From Paramacrobiotus metropolitanus (lineage: Eukaryota; Tardigrada; Eutardigrada; Parachela; Macrobiotidae), in contig NW_026570231.1 of NCBI RefSeq assembly GCF_019649055.1, positions 1,364,001 through 1,428,000 of the forward strand: a stretch of DNA of 64,000 nt, read 5' to 3'. Positions 18,071-27,397 of the stretch are shown in pieces (within the stretch, counting starts at the first letter, position 1; each line of letters opens with the position of its first letter). Position numbers and translations under genes: made by a program. The notes under the pieces were generated by a model. That model was not told the DNA's origin and searched no databases. It was given only the letters and a program-made list of their open reading frames with translations.

Positions 18071-19576
18071 TCAACTTGATTGTGACTGCTGTTTCGAAAT
18101 CCTTATCCTCTTTCTTCTTTCTTCCTCTTTTCTTTGTAGATTTGTTTTCTTTTCCATTTCAGGTAGCGGAGGTGGTTCTGAAAAGGTTCTTTTGAGGAGT
18201 ATGCTCTGCGCCCTTATCCACTTTTTTTCCCTTTCAGGTAGCAGAGGTGGTTCGAAAAATTGATTGGTACCATTTTTCGAAGCAAGCTCGGCTTCTTCCG
18301 TTTTTTGTCTTTCGTTCACCGTTCGTTGCGAATCTTTCTCGTCGGGTAATGGCGGATGCCACGGCTTTAACCGATCAATAGAAACCACTTTTAGATCCGC
18401 TTCCTTCTTCGGATTCTGCTCGATGACCTCCGCTTCGTTTGTTCGCGGGAAGCTAAGAATTTTCCACACTTTATCGTACTTCGACTTGAAATCCGACTGA
18501 TTTTCTTTTTTTCCTTGTTTAGTATCTTTTGGAAGTCGTATAAGTACCAAATCGCCCACCTTGAAATTCGGCTCCGATTTCTTCTTATTATAAATTTCCG
18601 CATTTTTCTCATATGCGTCTTTGATGTTACATCTCGCCACTTCTTCGGCAAAGGTCAAGTTCTTTTTCATGGTCTCCACCCATTCGTCTGGAGTTCCGTA
18701 ATCATCGGGTATATTCGTTTTTGTAACCACATCTTCCGGCATTGTCATTTCTCTGCCGTGTAGCATATAGTATGCTGAATATCCCGTTGTGGCGTGCACG
18801 ACTCTGTTCATCGCCGAAATAACATATGGGAGATACTTGTTAAACTTTCGCTCATTTCCCGCTTTTAGGTATTGCGCCAAGCCATCAGCAATCGGTCTGC
18901 ATCTGTCTTTCCACTTGGCCTTGACCTTCTGGATGATACGCCGTTCCAAATGTGTGTTTAATTTTAAACACATTGGTGACCTTGTCAATACTTCGGCTGT
19001 GAAGTGCCGTCCACGATCCGTATGTAGGATGTGCGGTGCTCCGTGTACCAATATCACGTGCTTCACGAAGACTTTCGCGAATTCTTTAGCCGTTGCTGTC
19101 TTCATTGGTACCGCAATCACATATTTCGTCAGTTGATCAATAAACACCGCTATGTATTTGTATCCACGTTTCTTCGTTGGCAACAGCGGTCCTTCAAGTC
19201 CGCGTAGACTCGGAAGAATGGGTGTCCAACTTTATCTCCTGTAGTTTACCGGGTGGGCATTTCCTCGGTGTTTACGGAATTGGCATCCTTGGCAAGCAAG
19301 TATGTAATTCTTCACGTCAGTGCTCATTCTGTCCCAATAGTAGCGCAATCTTATCGCTGACAGAGTCTTTTCAAATCCCAAATGGCCTGCTGCTTTCTCG
19401 TCGTGCAATGCGTGGATTATCGCTCTTCGCATTGACAACGGTACCAACATATGACCTTTCAAGTTTTCCATTTTATCCTTTACTCGGTATAATATGCCAT
19501 TCCACAACTGGTAATGCACTTCAAATTTCGATCTTGTTTCCGCGTCTGGTAGATGTTCCAGTTCGTCTATGATCAT
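18071..19576 (-). pseudogene. Ty3/Gypsy integrase region, frame-broken
   Basis: The N-terminal HHCC zinc domain is at about 19232-19480 (HALHDEKAAGHLGFEKT ... CQGCQFRK). The core starts at 19183 downward with the first Asp in AVFIDQLTKY and the second in HTDRGRHFT. The stretch holding the catalytic Glu is out of frame. Two single-base shifts about 100 bp apart (near 18985 and 18890) move the segment between them, so the listed frame has unrelated residues there and the DDE triad is lost. Further shifts lie at about 19230 and 19190. The C-terminal part (KVGDLVLIRLPK ... IDRLKPWH) is an SH3-like/GPY-type integrase tail. It ends in an extension with FFEPPLLPE and FSEPPPLPE repeats. Confidence 0.85.
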
Positions 19577-21680
19577 TGCCAGATGAGGATCTTTCAGCTG
19601 TTTGTTCGCAATTGCAAGTTTGAGTCATCAACCTCTTCTTCGTCACCTTGCAGGTTGACAATGCGAACTGTCGCTGTACTGAGTTCATTCCAATCCTTGA
19701 TGACCTTGCATCGTGGTAACGGTTTATACCGCTTTTCGCCTGTTTTGGGAATCTCAACAGTTTGATTGGGCATTCGTTCAACGCTTGTGCCACTTTGTCC
19801 GTTTCCCAAAGGTCATCTCTATTCTCCGCTCTATCATCAAGTCCCGTGACCTTTCCATTCTGCGTTTGAGATTCCGCGTCAAGTCCGGTGACCTTTAAGT
19901 CACTAACGGCGGGCAACCAGCTTCTCACTCGGTTCACTTTTGCTTCGTTTTCAGCCGACTCGTTCGCCGTAGCTGAAGTGACCTTTAATCGCTTCTCTCT
20001 CTGTTCCACCATCTGCAGGAACAGCTGTCCAACTTCAATTGCCGGTTCCTTCGTATCAAACTCCTTCTTGTAATCCTCGAAATTCGGAATCTCGTCAAAT
20101 TCTTCTTCGTGACACGTCGGACCTTCAATTGGCGCCCTTGATAACGCGTCCGCATTGTCACAGTACTTTCCCGGTTTGTATTCAATTTTAAACTGGTGAC
20201 CTTGTAATGCCATTGCCCATCTTGTCAATCGCGGGTTCATTCCGACTTTATTTGTCTCTGACCTTAGCAAGTTCGTCAACGCCTGATGATCCGTCCTTAC
20301 GGTGAATTCTGCGTAATCTAATGTACGGCTTGAATTTCCTGACAGCGAACACTACTGCCAGACATTCCCATTCCGTTACACCGTAATTCTTTTCAGCTCC
20401 ATGTAGAACACGACTGGCGTACGCGATCGGATGTCCATCTTGTGACAGCACAGCTCCAATTCCTTCTTTACTTGCGTCGCATTCGATTACGGTCGGTTTT
20501 GCAGGGTCAAACTTTGCCAATACCGGACCTTCACATAACAGTTGTTTTAGACTGTTGAACTCTTCTTCATGCACTGCAGTCCAGTCCTTTTTCACGTGTT
20601 TATCTTGTCTCAGCAACTCATACAAGTGGCAAGTCTTCTGTGCGTATCCCATTATGAACTTGCGATAATAATTCGCCAGTCCAAGGAATGACCTTAGTTG
20701 CCTTTCTGTTTGAGGCCGTTTGAACTCTGAGACCGCGGTGACCTTTTCCGGATCCATTCGAATTCCATCTTCACTGAGTATGTGACCCAGGAATCCCATT
20801 TGTCTCATTCCAAATTCGCATTTCGTTGGCTTAATCGTGAATCCCGCTTCAACCAGGCTCATTAAGACATTTCTCAAATTCTGCATGAAAATCGCCCAAG
20901 TTTTTCCGGCGAAGATTACGTCATCGATGTACCCGAAAACGCAACCCTTTCTTTTCGCTTTCGAGCAATACTTTTTGTCCATGCACAGTTGAATGCTGGC
21001 CCATTGCAAACTCCAAATGGCATTCTTTTAAACCGGTACATTCCATCTTGCGTGACAAAGGTCGTCTTATTGATTGACGCTGGATCCATTGGGATCTGCC
21101 AAAATCCACTTTGTAGGTCCATTTTTCCATAATATTTGTTGCCTGCGCACGCGTCAAGCAATTCATCCGGGTTTGGTAGCGGGTAGTTATTCTTTCTCGT
21201 TAGCTTGTTAAGCATGATGTAATTGACGCAAAATCATGTTCCCATTGTTCCGTCGCCATTTTTTCTTTACTGCCAGCACGACTGGGAAACTCCACTCGGC
21301 ATCTGACGGTTCAATTACATCTTGTGCTAACATTTCTTCGATATGTTTCGTTATAAACTCACGGCCTGTCCAACTCGTTCTGGCCGGGTTACATTTTACT
21401 GGTTTCGCATCTCCCGTATCGATTACATGAGTGACCCCTTTCACATCTCCATACGGTTTCTTTGATGTGGGTAAAACCTTCCAGAATTCCCAAAACGCGT
21501 TGTACACGTCGTTTTTCTGCTCTTGAGTAAGGTCAGGTCCCAATTTCAAGTTTTCGATTATCTTTTAAGTTCAGCTTTCGTTGTCTCATCCACCTCAGGG
21601 TCCTCGAGTACGTTCTTTACTGTCCCTGCGTTGACCTTTACATTCTCCATATGTTCGTACGGCTCAACGTATCCGAGAAG
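19521..21680 (-). pseudogene. reverse transcriptase and RNase H region, frame-broken
   Basis: Order along the minus strand: a connector (about 21560-21680), RT fingers (PSDAEWSFPVVLAVKK, 21208-21549), palm with KMDLQSGFWQIPM and FKRMPFGVCNGPA (20916-21215), YIDDVIF catalytic motif and LGHILSEDGI (20248-21009), thumb/connection LRSFLGLANYYRKFI, and RNase H with ECDASKEGIGAVLSQDG and NADALSRAP (19521-20279). Frame breaks of one base occur at about 21552, 21260 (after the KKK run), 20990 (after CNGPA) and 20305 (after KPYIR), plus a TGA between the fingers and FCV at about 21240. Motifs are otherwise well kept. It would make cDNA from the element RNA if intact; as read it is non-functional. Confidence 0.88.
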
Positions 21681-21691
21681 CTGATTTTTCT

Positions 21692-22423
21692 TCACGATTC
21701 GGTATTTGCTACTGTGATTTGCGATGACGATTTCGAAGTATTTTCCCTGTGGTCCGTCACTCCTGCCAACGGTTGCACTTCAGTTTCCACTTGTGGGACC
21801 GGTGTAAACATCAGCTTGTTTTGAGCCGGTGCATATTTTCCCATCTTGACCTTTACACGTGTGCAGTTTGACGGTTTCAATTTGATTCGCTGATCGCTGT
21901 AAACTTTGATCACGTCCTTCGACATTCTAGCTTTTTCCACTTTCAATCTTCTGACTTTAATATCCTTTTCTTTTTCCTCATCTACTTCGTCATCTTCATC
22001 CAAGTCCATTAAATCCTCTTGCTCCGAAAGGTCACTTACACCTGAATCTTCCGAAGTTGTTGAATTGTCACTTGAACTCGTCCACTCTGAATCCGAATTA
22101 CTGCTCTCATATTCCTGTGCAGTGGCTTGACCTTTGTCAGCCTTTTCAAGTGGGCGTTCATCAACTCCCTCGTCTTCCGATGAAAGGTCACTTTCGTTTT
22201 CTCGCGAATCGCTAAGTTTTTTCGTTTTCGAATTTTTGAGCAGAGGTTTGTCCCCTTCTTTTGCCTTTCGCCCGTTTCGTGCGGCGACTCTTGGGTGACT
22301 CCTTGCTACCCGAATTCTCGTTGGTGACCTTTCTGATTGGTCGGAGTTTGACCTTTCTTCGTCCGATTTTGACTTTTCCAGTTCATTTATTTCTTCGCGG
22401 CTCGTTAATGGCTTTTCGGTCAA
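21692..22423 (-). CDS. retroelement ORF, acidic/serine-rich segment upstream of RT
   Basis: 243 codons with no ATG at the head (first codon TTG). The frame is open upstream into the end of the preceding ORF, so it was probably continuous with it before a one-base change near the A6 run at about 22465. Composition is E/S/D/K-rich (DEERSNSDQSERSPTR, DLMDLDEDDEVDEEKEKD) with no fold visible until the last 60 residues (IKVYSDQRIKLKPSNCTRV). AAAGGTCA copies give repeated ERS. Confidence 0.4.
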   Translation of the reverse strand: MTEKPLTSREEINELEKSKSDEERSNSDQSERSPTRIRVARSHPRVAARNGRKAKEGDKPLLKNSKTKKLSDSRENESDLSSEDEGVDERPLEKADKGQATAQEYESSNSDSEWTSSSDNSTTSEDSGVSDLSEQEDLMDLDEDDEVDEEKEKDIKVRRLKVEKARMSKDVIKVYSDQRIKLKPSNCTRVKVKMGKYAPAQNKLMFTPVPQVETEVQPLAGVTDHRENTSKSSSQITVANTES

Positions 22424-22448
22424 CTCGACCGGCGGACATTCCTCACCG

Positions 22449-23714
22449 TTATCGAGTGACCTTTCCCCGTTTTTTGCCCTCAGTTACTGGGTTTTGTTGT
22501 TCGTTCGATATCCTTTCAACTTCCTCTTTAAACCTTTTCCACATTTCACCTCTGTCCGTTAACATTTGCGCAATATCGAAAGCCGACTTTGAACTTTCTT
22601 CTGTTTCATCTGATTGTCCTTCGGCTATCTCTTTGAACTGGTTCTCTTTCTCTGCTTCTTTGACAGTCCCTTTATCGACTTCATCCTGTTGAACTGTTTC
22701 GTAACCTTTAGGTCGTTTAGGACCAACAAAGATGCAGTTTGCCATCAGTTCTTCGGTGACCCATTCATCATTTGGAATCGTTTCATACATGCACCATGTA
22801 TCGCCACCTCGTTCTGGGTAGTCCACTCCATCTGGATCTGGTGCAAAGGTCACCTTTTTCTTTTGCATTAATCCCGGTAACCTTCTTTTCCGGGTAACCT
22901 GTAGTTCTCGCATCTCTTTTACGTCAAATTTGGGGATTTCTTCCTCGAATTTCTTCCAGTATTTCTCGAATGCTTTTTCGTTTCCCTCTTTTAACGCGTT
23001 GTAGTACACTTCAAGTGATTCGTAGACAGGTGTACCAAGTCCTGCCGGGAAGATGATCGTTCTCCCTTCACCTTTATACATGTGGTTCACACGGAAGTCC
23101 CAGAAAAGGTCAACTCTCGCTTCTTCCCACATTTCTCCTTCCTCGGTCATTTCTTCTATCTCTCGTTCAAATCTCCTTTCTGTTGCTACCGGATCGAGAG
23201 GATCTTGGATTCCTTTCTCGACACGTTGCAACCAATGGTTTAGCCATCTGCCTCTTCCAATTATAAAACTTTCCACACATGACAACCACGTTCGATATCT
23301 ATTCCAATGATACCGTTCGATGTGTGGTTTCCACATTTCGTTTGTCCGCATGATGCTTTTCACCTCCTTTTGGGCATGACCTTTAAGGTCTGCTAATGCG
23401 GCATTACATCTTGGCCATTCTGAAAGGTCATCTTGGGAGGCATTTTCACAACATTCCGCGCATTCCCACTGTGGTTGCACTCTGCACGGATCCTCAAAGT
23501 AACCGTGGTGACAACTCCCGGCTCGTTCTTCTGGAGTTAATGTCCTTTGACTCGCTTCAGGTTTAACCTGTTCCTGTACTGTGGTATCTTCCTCACATTC
23601 AATTGGGGTCACGCTTTTATCCTCAGAGGATATTTCAATGACCTCTGGTTCTTTTTCTGTTCGGTGACCTTTCAATTGTTCGAGTGCCTTGTCGCGGATT
23701 TCGCTTGTAAACAT
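22449..23714 (-). CDS. retroelement ORF, 421 aa, Cys/His cluster, unknown
   Basis: First ATG at 23714; the frame is open a further nine codons upstream and uninterrupted to 22449. A Cys/His-rich patch (CHHGYFEDPC ... CAECC) near residue 75-95 could bind metal. The central part is strongly aromatic and helical (HIERYHWNRYRTWLSC, GRGRWLNHWLQRVEKG, EVYYNALKEGNEKAFEKYWKKF), which looks like a folded domain. A second conserved-looking block is GDTWCMYETIPNDEWVTEEL. Lying between retropepsin and RT, it has no counterpart in standard Gypsy pol that I know. Confidence 0.5.
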   Translation of the reverse strand: MFTSEIRDKALEQLKGHRTEKEPEVIEISSEDKSVTPIECEEDTTVQEQVKPEASQRTLTPEERAGSCHHGYFEDPCRVQPQWECAECCENASQDDLSEWPRCNAALADLKGHAQKEVKSIMRTNEMWKPHIERYHWNRYRTWLSCVESFIIGRGRWLNHWLQRVEKGIQDPLDPVATERRFEREIEEMTEEGEMWEEARVDLFWDFRVNHMYKGEGRTIIFPAGLGTPVYESLEVYYNALKEGNEKAFEKYWKKFEEEIPKFDVKEMRELQVTRKRRLPGLMQKKKVTFAPDPDGVDYPERGGDTWCMYETIPNDEWVTEELMANCIFVGPKRPKGYETVQQDEVDKGTVKEAEKENQFKEIAEGQSDETEESSKSAFDIAQMLTDRGEMWKRFKEEVERISNEQQNPVTEGKKRGKVTR

Positions 23715-23777
23715 CTGTTCCTCTTCAACTATTCGTTTCAAAACTCGTAACCTTTCACTCTTTTATCCTTCCCCACT

Positions 23778-24194
23778 TTAGCCGTCTTTTATTTCCAGTG
23801 CCTCTGGTACTGGGATAGGCTTTGCCCACTCCATGTCTGGCACAAGAGATTGTTTCGCTGCAACTGCCGCTTCTTTCTGTGTGGCAATTATCTCTTCAAT
23901 CGTTGGTGACCTTTCGGTAGCAGGTCGTGGTTCGAAAAAGGGTTCCTTTTGAGATTCACGTTCTGTTACTTCCTCTTTGGTTTTATCTGAAAGCCTTTCA
24001 TTTTGGGTAGCAGATCGTGGTTCGAAAAGGTTCGAATTACGCTCTCGTTCCAAGTTCTCAGTTGCTGGTGACCTTTCGTCTTCCTTTCCCAGTGCCTCTG
24101 GTACTGGGATAACTTTTCCGACTTTTCCATTTTCATTTTTCGTTTCCAGTGCCTCTGGTACTGGGATAATTTCTTCCTGCTGCACTTTTGTCAT
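23778..24194 (-). CDS. retroelement ORF with IPVPEAL and FEPR peptide repeats, 138 codons
   Basis: The frame ends at TAA 23778. The frame is open upstream of the ATG and already encodes another IPVPEA unit, so the ATGA overlap with the protease ORF is best seen as a one-base break near GAGAAAAGG (about 24222). The sequence alternates IPVPEAL with FEPRSAT/FEPRPAT units. The IPVPEA units derive from a DNA hairpin repeat. Confidence 0.4.
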   Translation of the reverse strand: MTKVQQEEIIPVPEALETKNENGKVGKVIPVPEALGKEDERSPATENLERERNSNLFEPRSATQNERLSDKTKEEVTERESQKEPFFEPRPATERSPTIEEIIATQKEAAVAAKQSLVPDMEWAKPIPVPEALEIKDG

Positions 24195-24366
24195 TCCCGG
24201 TGCCTCTGGTACTGGGATGACCTTTTCTCTCCCTTCTGTGCCAGCAAGGTCCGATTTAATGTCTTTTCGATCTCCTGCTGAATCATTTGCAACTGCTCAA
24301 ATGGTGACAATTCTTTTCGCGTCATCTTTTTCTTTTCGTTTCCCGGTGCCTCTGGTACTGGGATTA
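23795..24366 (-). repeat. five copies of a 21-nt hairpin repeat inside coding sequence
   Basis: The unit begins CCCAGT (or CCCGGT), continues GCCTCTGGT and ends ACTGGG. It occurs at about 23799, 24098, 24150, 24197 and 24344 on the plus strand. Each can form a stem of about 9 bp (CCCAGT/ACTGGG plus CC/GG) with a TCT loop, on either strand. It encodes the IPVPEA(L/P) peptide. Confidence 0.75.
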
Positions 24367-25894
24367 GCGTTTTATTAACCATTTGAGCATTTCCCGTCTG
24401 TTTTACAAGTTCGGTGACCTTTCCGACTTGAACTTTGGCGACTGGTTTTGGGTCGTCTTCTTTCTCTTCTTCACCTTCGTTATCCATTAGTACGAATTTC
24501 TTTTCCAAGAAGTCAAATCCCAATAACACTTGTACGTCGTCACACTTCGGTCGGACGTAGAATGAATGTTCGCTAGTCTTTTTCCTTAAGGTCACTGGCG
24601 CTACACAGTAGTGCGTCACCAGGAATCCTGACGTTCCGCTAATTCCATTTATTTTCACCAATCTGTCAGGTGGCAATGGGAGCATGTGGAGTCCATTCTT
24701 CTCGCAAAACGGTTTGCTGATCAGCGACGTCTCAGCGCCAGTGTCCAACATTGCGTTGACCTTTATGTCTCCCACTTTCACTTCGTGTGTGTACGCTTCA
24801 ATTCTCTTGGGCAGTTTTCCATTTTGAATCTTCAAAGTGTGAATCTTACATTTCACAGGGATGAGCGATACTGGTCCTGGATCCATATCGGGAAGCACTT
24901 GTCCTTTTGCTGGAGTGCTATGACCTTTCAATATCTCGCTCAACTTATCAATCCTGTGTGGGACGTCAGTTCGAACATCGTAATATTTTCGCGGCTTTGT
25001 CTTTTCCGATTGCTTCTCTGGAGCCATTTTACCACTGGTGGCCTTTTGCACATTCCGCACTTGCTCATTTGCTTTTGTGCTGTGCACGTGACCTTTAGTC
25101 ACTTCATTTATCGTCTGATGGATTAGTTCCTCTTTACGGTTTTCATTTCGCTTATCTTGCATCTTCTCAATAACTTCACTTGTTATTTGGTCAGCTTGCT
25201 TCAATTCCTCTGCTTCACTATCTTTCATCTCATCTGGTGACCTTTCATATGTAACCATGTCATATCCCTTTTCGGTCATCCATTGCATCACTTTTGCAGA
25301 TACTTCATTGTTCGTTTTCGTTGGGTCAATTTGCGAAGACATCCCGTCTGTTCGGGCTGGTGACTTGTCATTGGCATCCTTTTGCAGTGCTTGTGATAAG
25401 TCCCGTGACCTTTCAACTGCGCTACTCTGTTGCGTTTGCGCTATCTCATTTGACCGTCCTTTTTGTTCATCTTGCGCTAAGTCCTGTGACCTTTCGTTGC
25501 GCTTCATGACAAATCCGCCACCTGTCAGCTTTTGTATGGGGACTTTTTCTCCATAATTCGGCGGTTTATCCTGTGGTGGAGCATTACGTGAATGATTCCA
25601 GTCAGCGAATGTCTTCTTATATTCCTCTGGATTGAATACTGGGACTGGGTTCGATGACCTTTGCGCTGGTTTCCCGGTAACCAACTCTTCCAGTCGCTTT
25701 CTTTCACATTGCGTTCGCAACTGTTGCATGTCCCAGTAGTCCTCTTGTGACATTCTCGCTTTCTGCTTTGCTTTCGGCGTCACAGGTATCCACATCCCGT
25801 GATTGCCATTCGGTCTGTAGGCCACTTTTTGCCACTTCTCCTTCTGTTGTAATGTTACTGCGTCCACAAGTGAGTCGTCGGAGTTCTGTGCCAT
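24191..25894 (-). CDS. retropepsin-containing ORF of the retroelement, 567 aa
   Basis: ATG at 25894, uninterrupted 1.7 kb. The first 330 residues are charged and low-complexity, with Arg/Lys/Gln. The aspartic protease follows at about residues 370-490: the catalytic LDTGAETSLI, a flap-like region (INGISGTSGFLV) and the hydrophobic LLGFDFL near the end. In Ty3/Gypsy elements this dimeric protease cleaves Gag-Pol inside the particle. The C-terminal tail carries one IPVPEA unit before the frame breaks. This is the best preserved enzymatic domain of the element. Confidence 0.85.
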   Translation of the reverse strand: MAQNSDDSLVDAVTLQQKEKWQKVAYRPNGNHGMWIPVTPKAKQKARMSQEDYWDMQQLRTQCERKRLEELVTGKPAQRSSNPVPVFNPEEYKKTFADWNHSRNAPPQDKPPNYGEKVPIQKLTGGGFVMKRNERSQDLAQDEQKGRSNEIAQTQQSSAVERSRDLSQALQKDANDKSPARTDGMSSQIDPTKTNNEVSAKVMQWMTEKGYDMVTYERSPDEMKDSEAEELKQADQITSEVIEKMQDKRNENRKEELIHQTINEVTKGHVHSTKANEQVRNVQKATSGKMAPEKQSEKTKPRKYYDVRTDVPHRIDKLSEILKGHSTPAKGQVLPDMDPGPVSLIPVKCKIHTLKIQNGKLPKRIEAYTHEVKVGDIKVNAMLDTGAETSLISKPFCEKNGLHMLPLPPDRLVKINGISGTSGFLVTHYCVAPVTLRKKTSEHSFYVRPKCDDVQVLLGFDFLEKKFVLMDNEGEEEKEDDPKPVAKVQVGKVTELVKQTGNAQMVNKTLIPVPEAPGNEKKKMTRKELSPFEQLQMIQQEIEKTLNRTLLAQKGEKRSSQYQRHRE

Positions 25895-25946
25895 TTCATT
25901 ATTCTTTGCTGCGCTGTTCGCAGTGTCAAGTCTGTTTCTTGACCTT

Positions 25947-26267
25947 TTAACACGACGCTATCGCCGTGACCTTTATGTTCACACCTGCTCCGTGACCTTT
26001 CGCTTGAACTTTTCCAACAGAAGGTGACCTTTCATCTTTACTAATGACGGTGATATTCTGCTTAATCCATTCTTGCCTTATTCGCTTCTCTTCTTCGTCT
26101 TCTGAACAATTCCAAAACTTTGGCTTTGGTTCCCCGTAACAATCGCAACTTGGCTCCTTCGCCTTATCGTTTTCTGCCAAAAAATTTCCGGAATTTCGCG
26201 TGTTGCTCATTTTCCTCTTGCGCAGTATCGTTCTGCGGTGGTGAATTTTGGTCTTTCGATTTGCCAT
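25947..26267 (-). CDS. retroelement ORF, 106 codons, charged with Cys pair
   Basis: Overlaps the end of the previous frame by about 100 bp. Basic start, then CDCYGEPKPKFWNCSEDEEEKRIRQEW. Three AAAGGTCAC copies lie in its last 60 bp (about 25966-26030), giving ERSP and KGH. Likely part of the gag-pro linker broken by indels. Confidence 0.3.
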   Translation of the reverse strand: MANRKTKIHHRRTILRKRKMSNTRNSGNFLAENDKAKEPSCDCYGEPKPKFWNCSEDEEEKRIRQEWIKQNITVISKDERSPSVGKVQAKGHGAGVNIKVTAIASC

Positions 26268-26830
26268 TTATCTGTTTCCGAAACCATTCGTGGTGCATTT
26301 CCACTTCTTCTGCGGTTTCAGTTTGCGGTTTCTTTTGGTTTAACAGCGCTTGTCGAATCTTGGCATTACGTAATGCACGACGTTCAGCTAACACTTTCTC
26401 GCTGCAATACGGTGACCTTTCATTTTGCTGCACTTTTTGCAGTGTCGCGCTACCGTCACGACAATTCCCACTCGCAGTACCATTCTGCGGTGACCTTTGG
26501 TCCCGTTGCACGTTTCCACTCGCAGTACCATTCTGCGGTGACCTTTTATCCACTTGTACTGGTTTCCCGATAACCAGTTCTTTTTGCTGCTGTGACGGCA
26601 TCCTTATAGCCGTTTCAATTTCCTTTTGCAATGACGACATCCATTTAGCCGTCTCAATTTGCTGTGGCGGCATCCATCTAGCCGTTTCTTGTGGTTGCGG
26701 CATCCATATAGCCGGTCCATTTTGCTTTTTCGCTGACGGCATCCGTATAGCCGTCGCAGTGGTCACATTCACTACAGTACCATTCTGCAGTGGTGACCTT
26801 TCCCTCTTATCCGGTGGTTTAGGGTCGGGA
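26164..26830 (-). CDS. retroelement ORF built from a decayed minisatellite, about 220 codons
   Basis: The frame is open from about 26830 to a stop at 26164 with no clear ATG (first listed codon is GTG at 26772). The N-terminal part is a run of five related units (TAIRMPS, PAIWMPQ, TARWMPP, TAKWMSS, TAIRMPS), then two NGTASGN units containing the ERSP/QRSP made by AAAGGTCAC. The C-terminus is helical and charged (EEVEMHHEWFRKQI). Linker between nucleocapsid and protease. Confidence 0.4.
26460..26770. repeat. minisatellite of about 35-50 bp units within coding sequence
   Basis: Units containing GGCATCC(T/A)TATAGCCGT or close variants recur about five times in 26590-26765. A 47-bp unit with CGCAGTACCATTCTGCGGTG recurs at about 26467 and 26518, with a relative at about 26775. 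All stay in the coding frame. Confidence 0.75.
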
Positions 26831-26831
26831 C

Positions 26832-26861
26832 GATCAGTAGGCTCACCGGTGCCTACTGATC
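26832..26861 (-). other. 30-bp near-perfect palindrome at the nucleocapsid stop codon
   Basis: GATCAGTAGGC and its complement GCCTACTGATC flank an 8-nt centre (ACCGGTGA on the coding strand). The 11-bp stem contains the TAG that ends the zinc-knuckle ORF in its 5' arm. Downstream coding resumes in another frame. Confidence 0.7.
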
Positions 26862-27397
26862 TCGCCCGTTTCCCTGAACCGGCGCCCCACCTTGTTGCGC
26901 GCCCTGCACATTTCCTTGCACATTTCCTTGTCCGTCGTTATTTACCGGGACATAGTTTTGTCCGCCTCCATTATTCTGGCCACCACCATTATTTTGGCCA
27001 CCACCCTGTTGGTAGTTTCCGCCTCCATTTGCACCGCCTCGGTTGCCGACCAATTTCCGCGGCCGAAGCCTCTGTTTCTTCCTCTGAAGCCGCCGCGGCC
27101 GAAGCCACCACGGCCGTAGCCACTATTCTGGCCACCGCCATTTCCATTATTCCCGTTTCCTTGTTGATTTGGGAAGTTTGCCCGAGCCTGATACCATTGC
27201 GCAATCAGGTCATATCCATTTGCCACTGCCTGTCGCCAACCGCCCATGCCGCGCAATCGTTGCCACTCGTTAAAGGCGAACAGGTTCGGGTTCTGTTCCG
27301 GTGGTGTGTTGGCGAATTTGCATCCCTGGGTTTGGTGGTTGCCGTACATACAATACTGGCACATCTGCACACCATTTGCAACCCATCCATCGATCAT
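26856..27397 (-). CDS. nucleocapsid-like segment: CCHC zinc knuckle and Gly/Asn/Gln-rich tail
   Basis: Reading from 27397, the knuckle CQYCMYGNHQTQGC fits C-x2-C-x4-H-x4-C, the retroviral-type RNA-binding motif. A folded stretch (FNEWQRLRGMGGWRQAVANGYDLIAQW) and RG repeats (GRGGFGRGGFRGRNRG) follow. The RG/GGQNN composition continues in a second frame from 27053 to 26853, so a one-base shift lies near 27055. The ATG overlaps the gag stop as ATGA, but the frame is also open upstream of it, so gag and this segment may once have been one ORF. RNA packaging role by homology. Confidence 0.65.

Noticed and set aside
22455-22475. A-run in GGGCAAAAAACGGGG as a programmed -1 frameshift site
   Set aside because: The zero frame is GGC-AAA-AAA-CGG, which does not fit X-XXY-YYZ, and the next ORF needs +1, not -1. 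A homopolymer indel is simpler.
16970-27397. ATGA stop-start overlaps at 27394-27397, 24191-24194 and 16970-16973 as a termination-reinitiation system
   Set aside because: At 24194 and 27397 the downstream frame is already open and coding-like before the ATG (at 24194 it encodes another IPVPEA unit), so a one-base frame break explains the overlap better.
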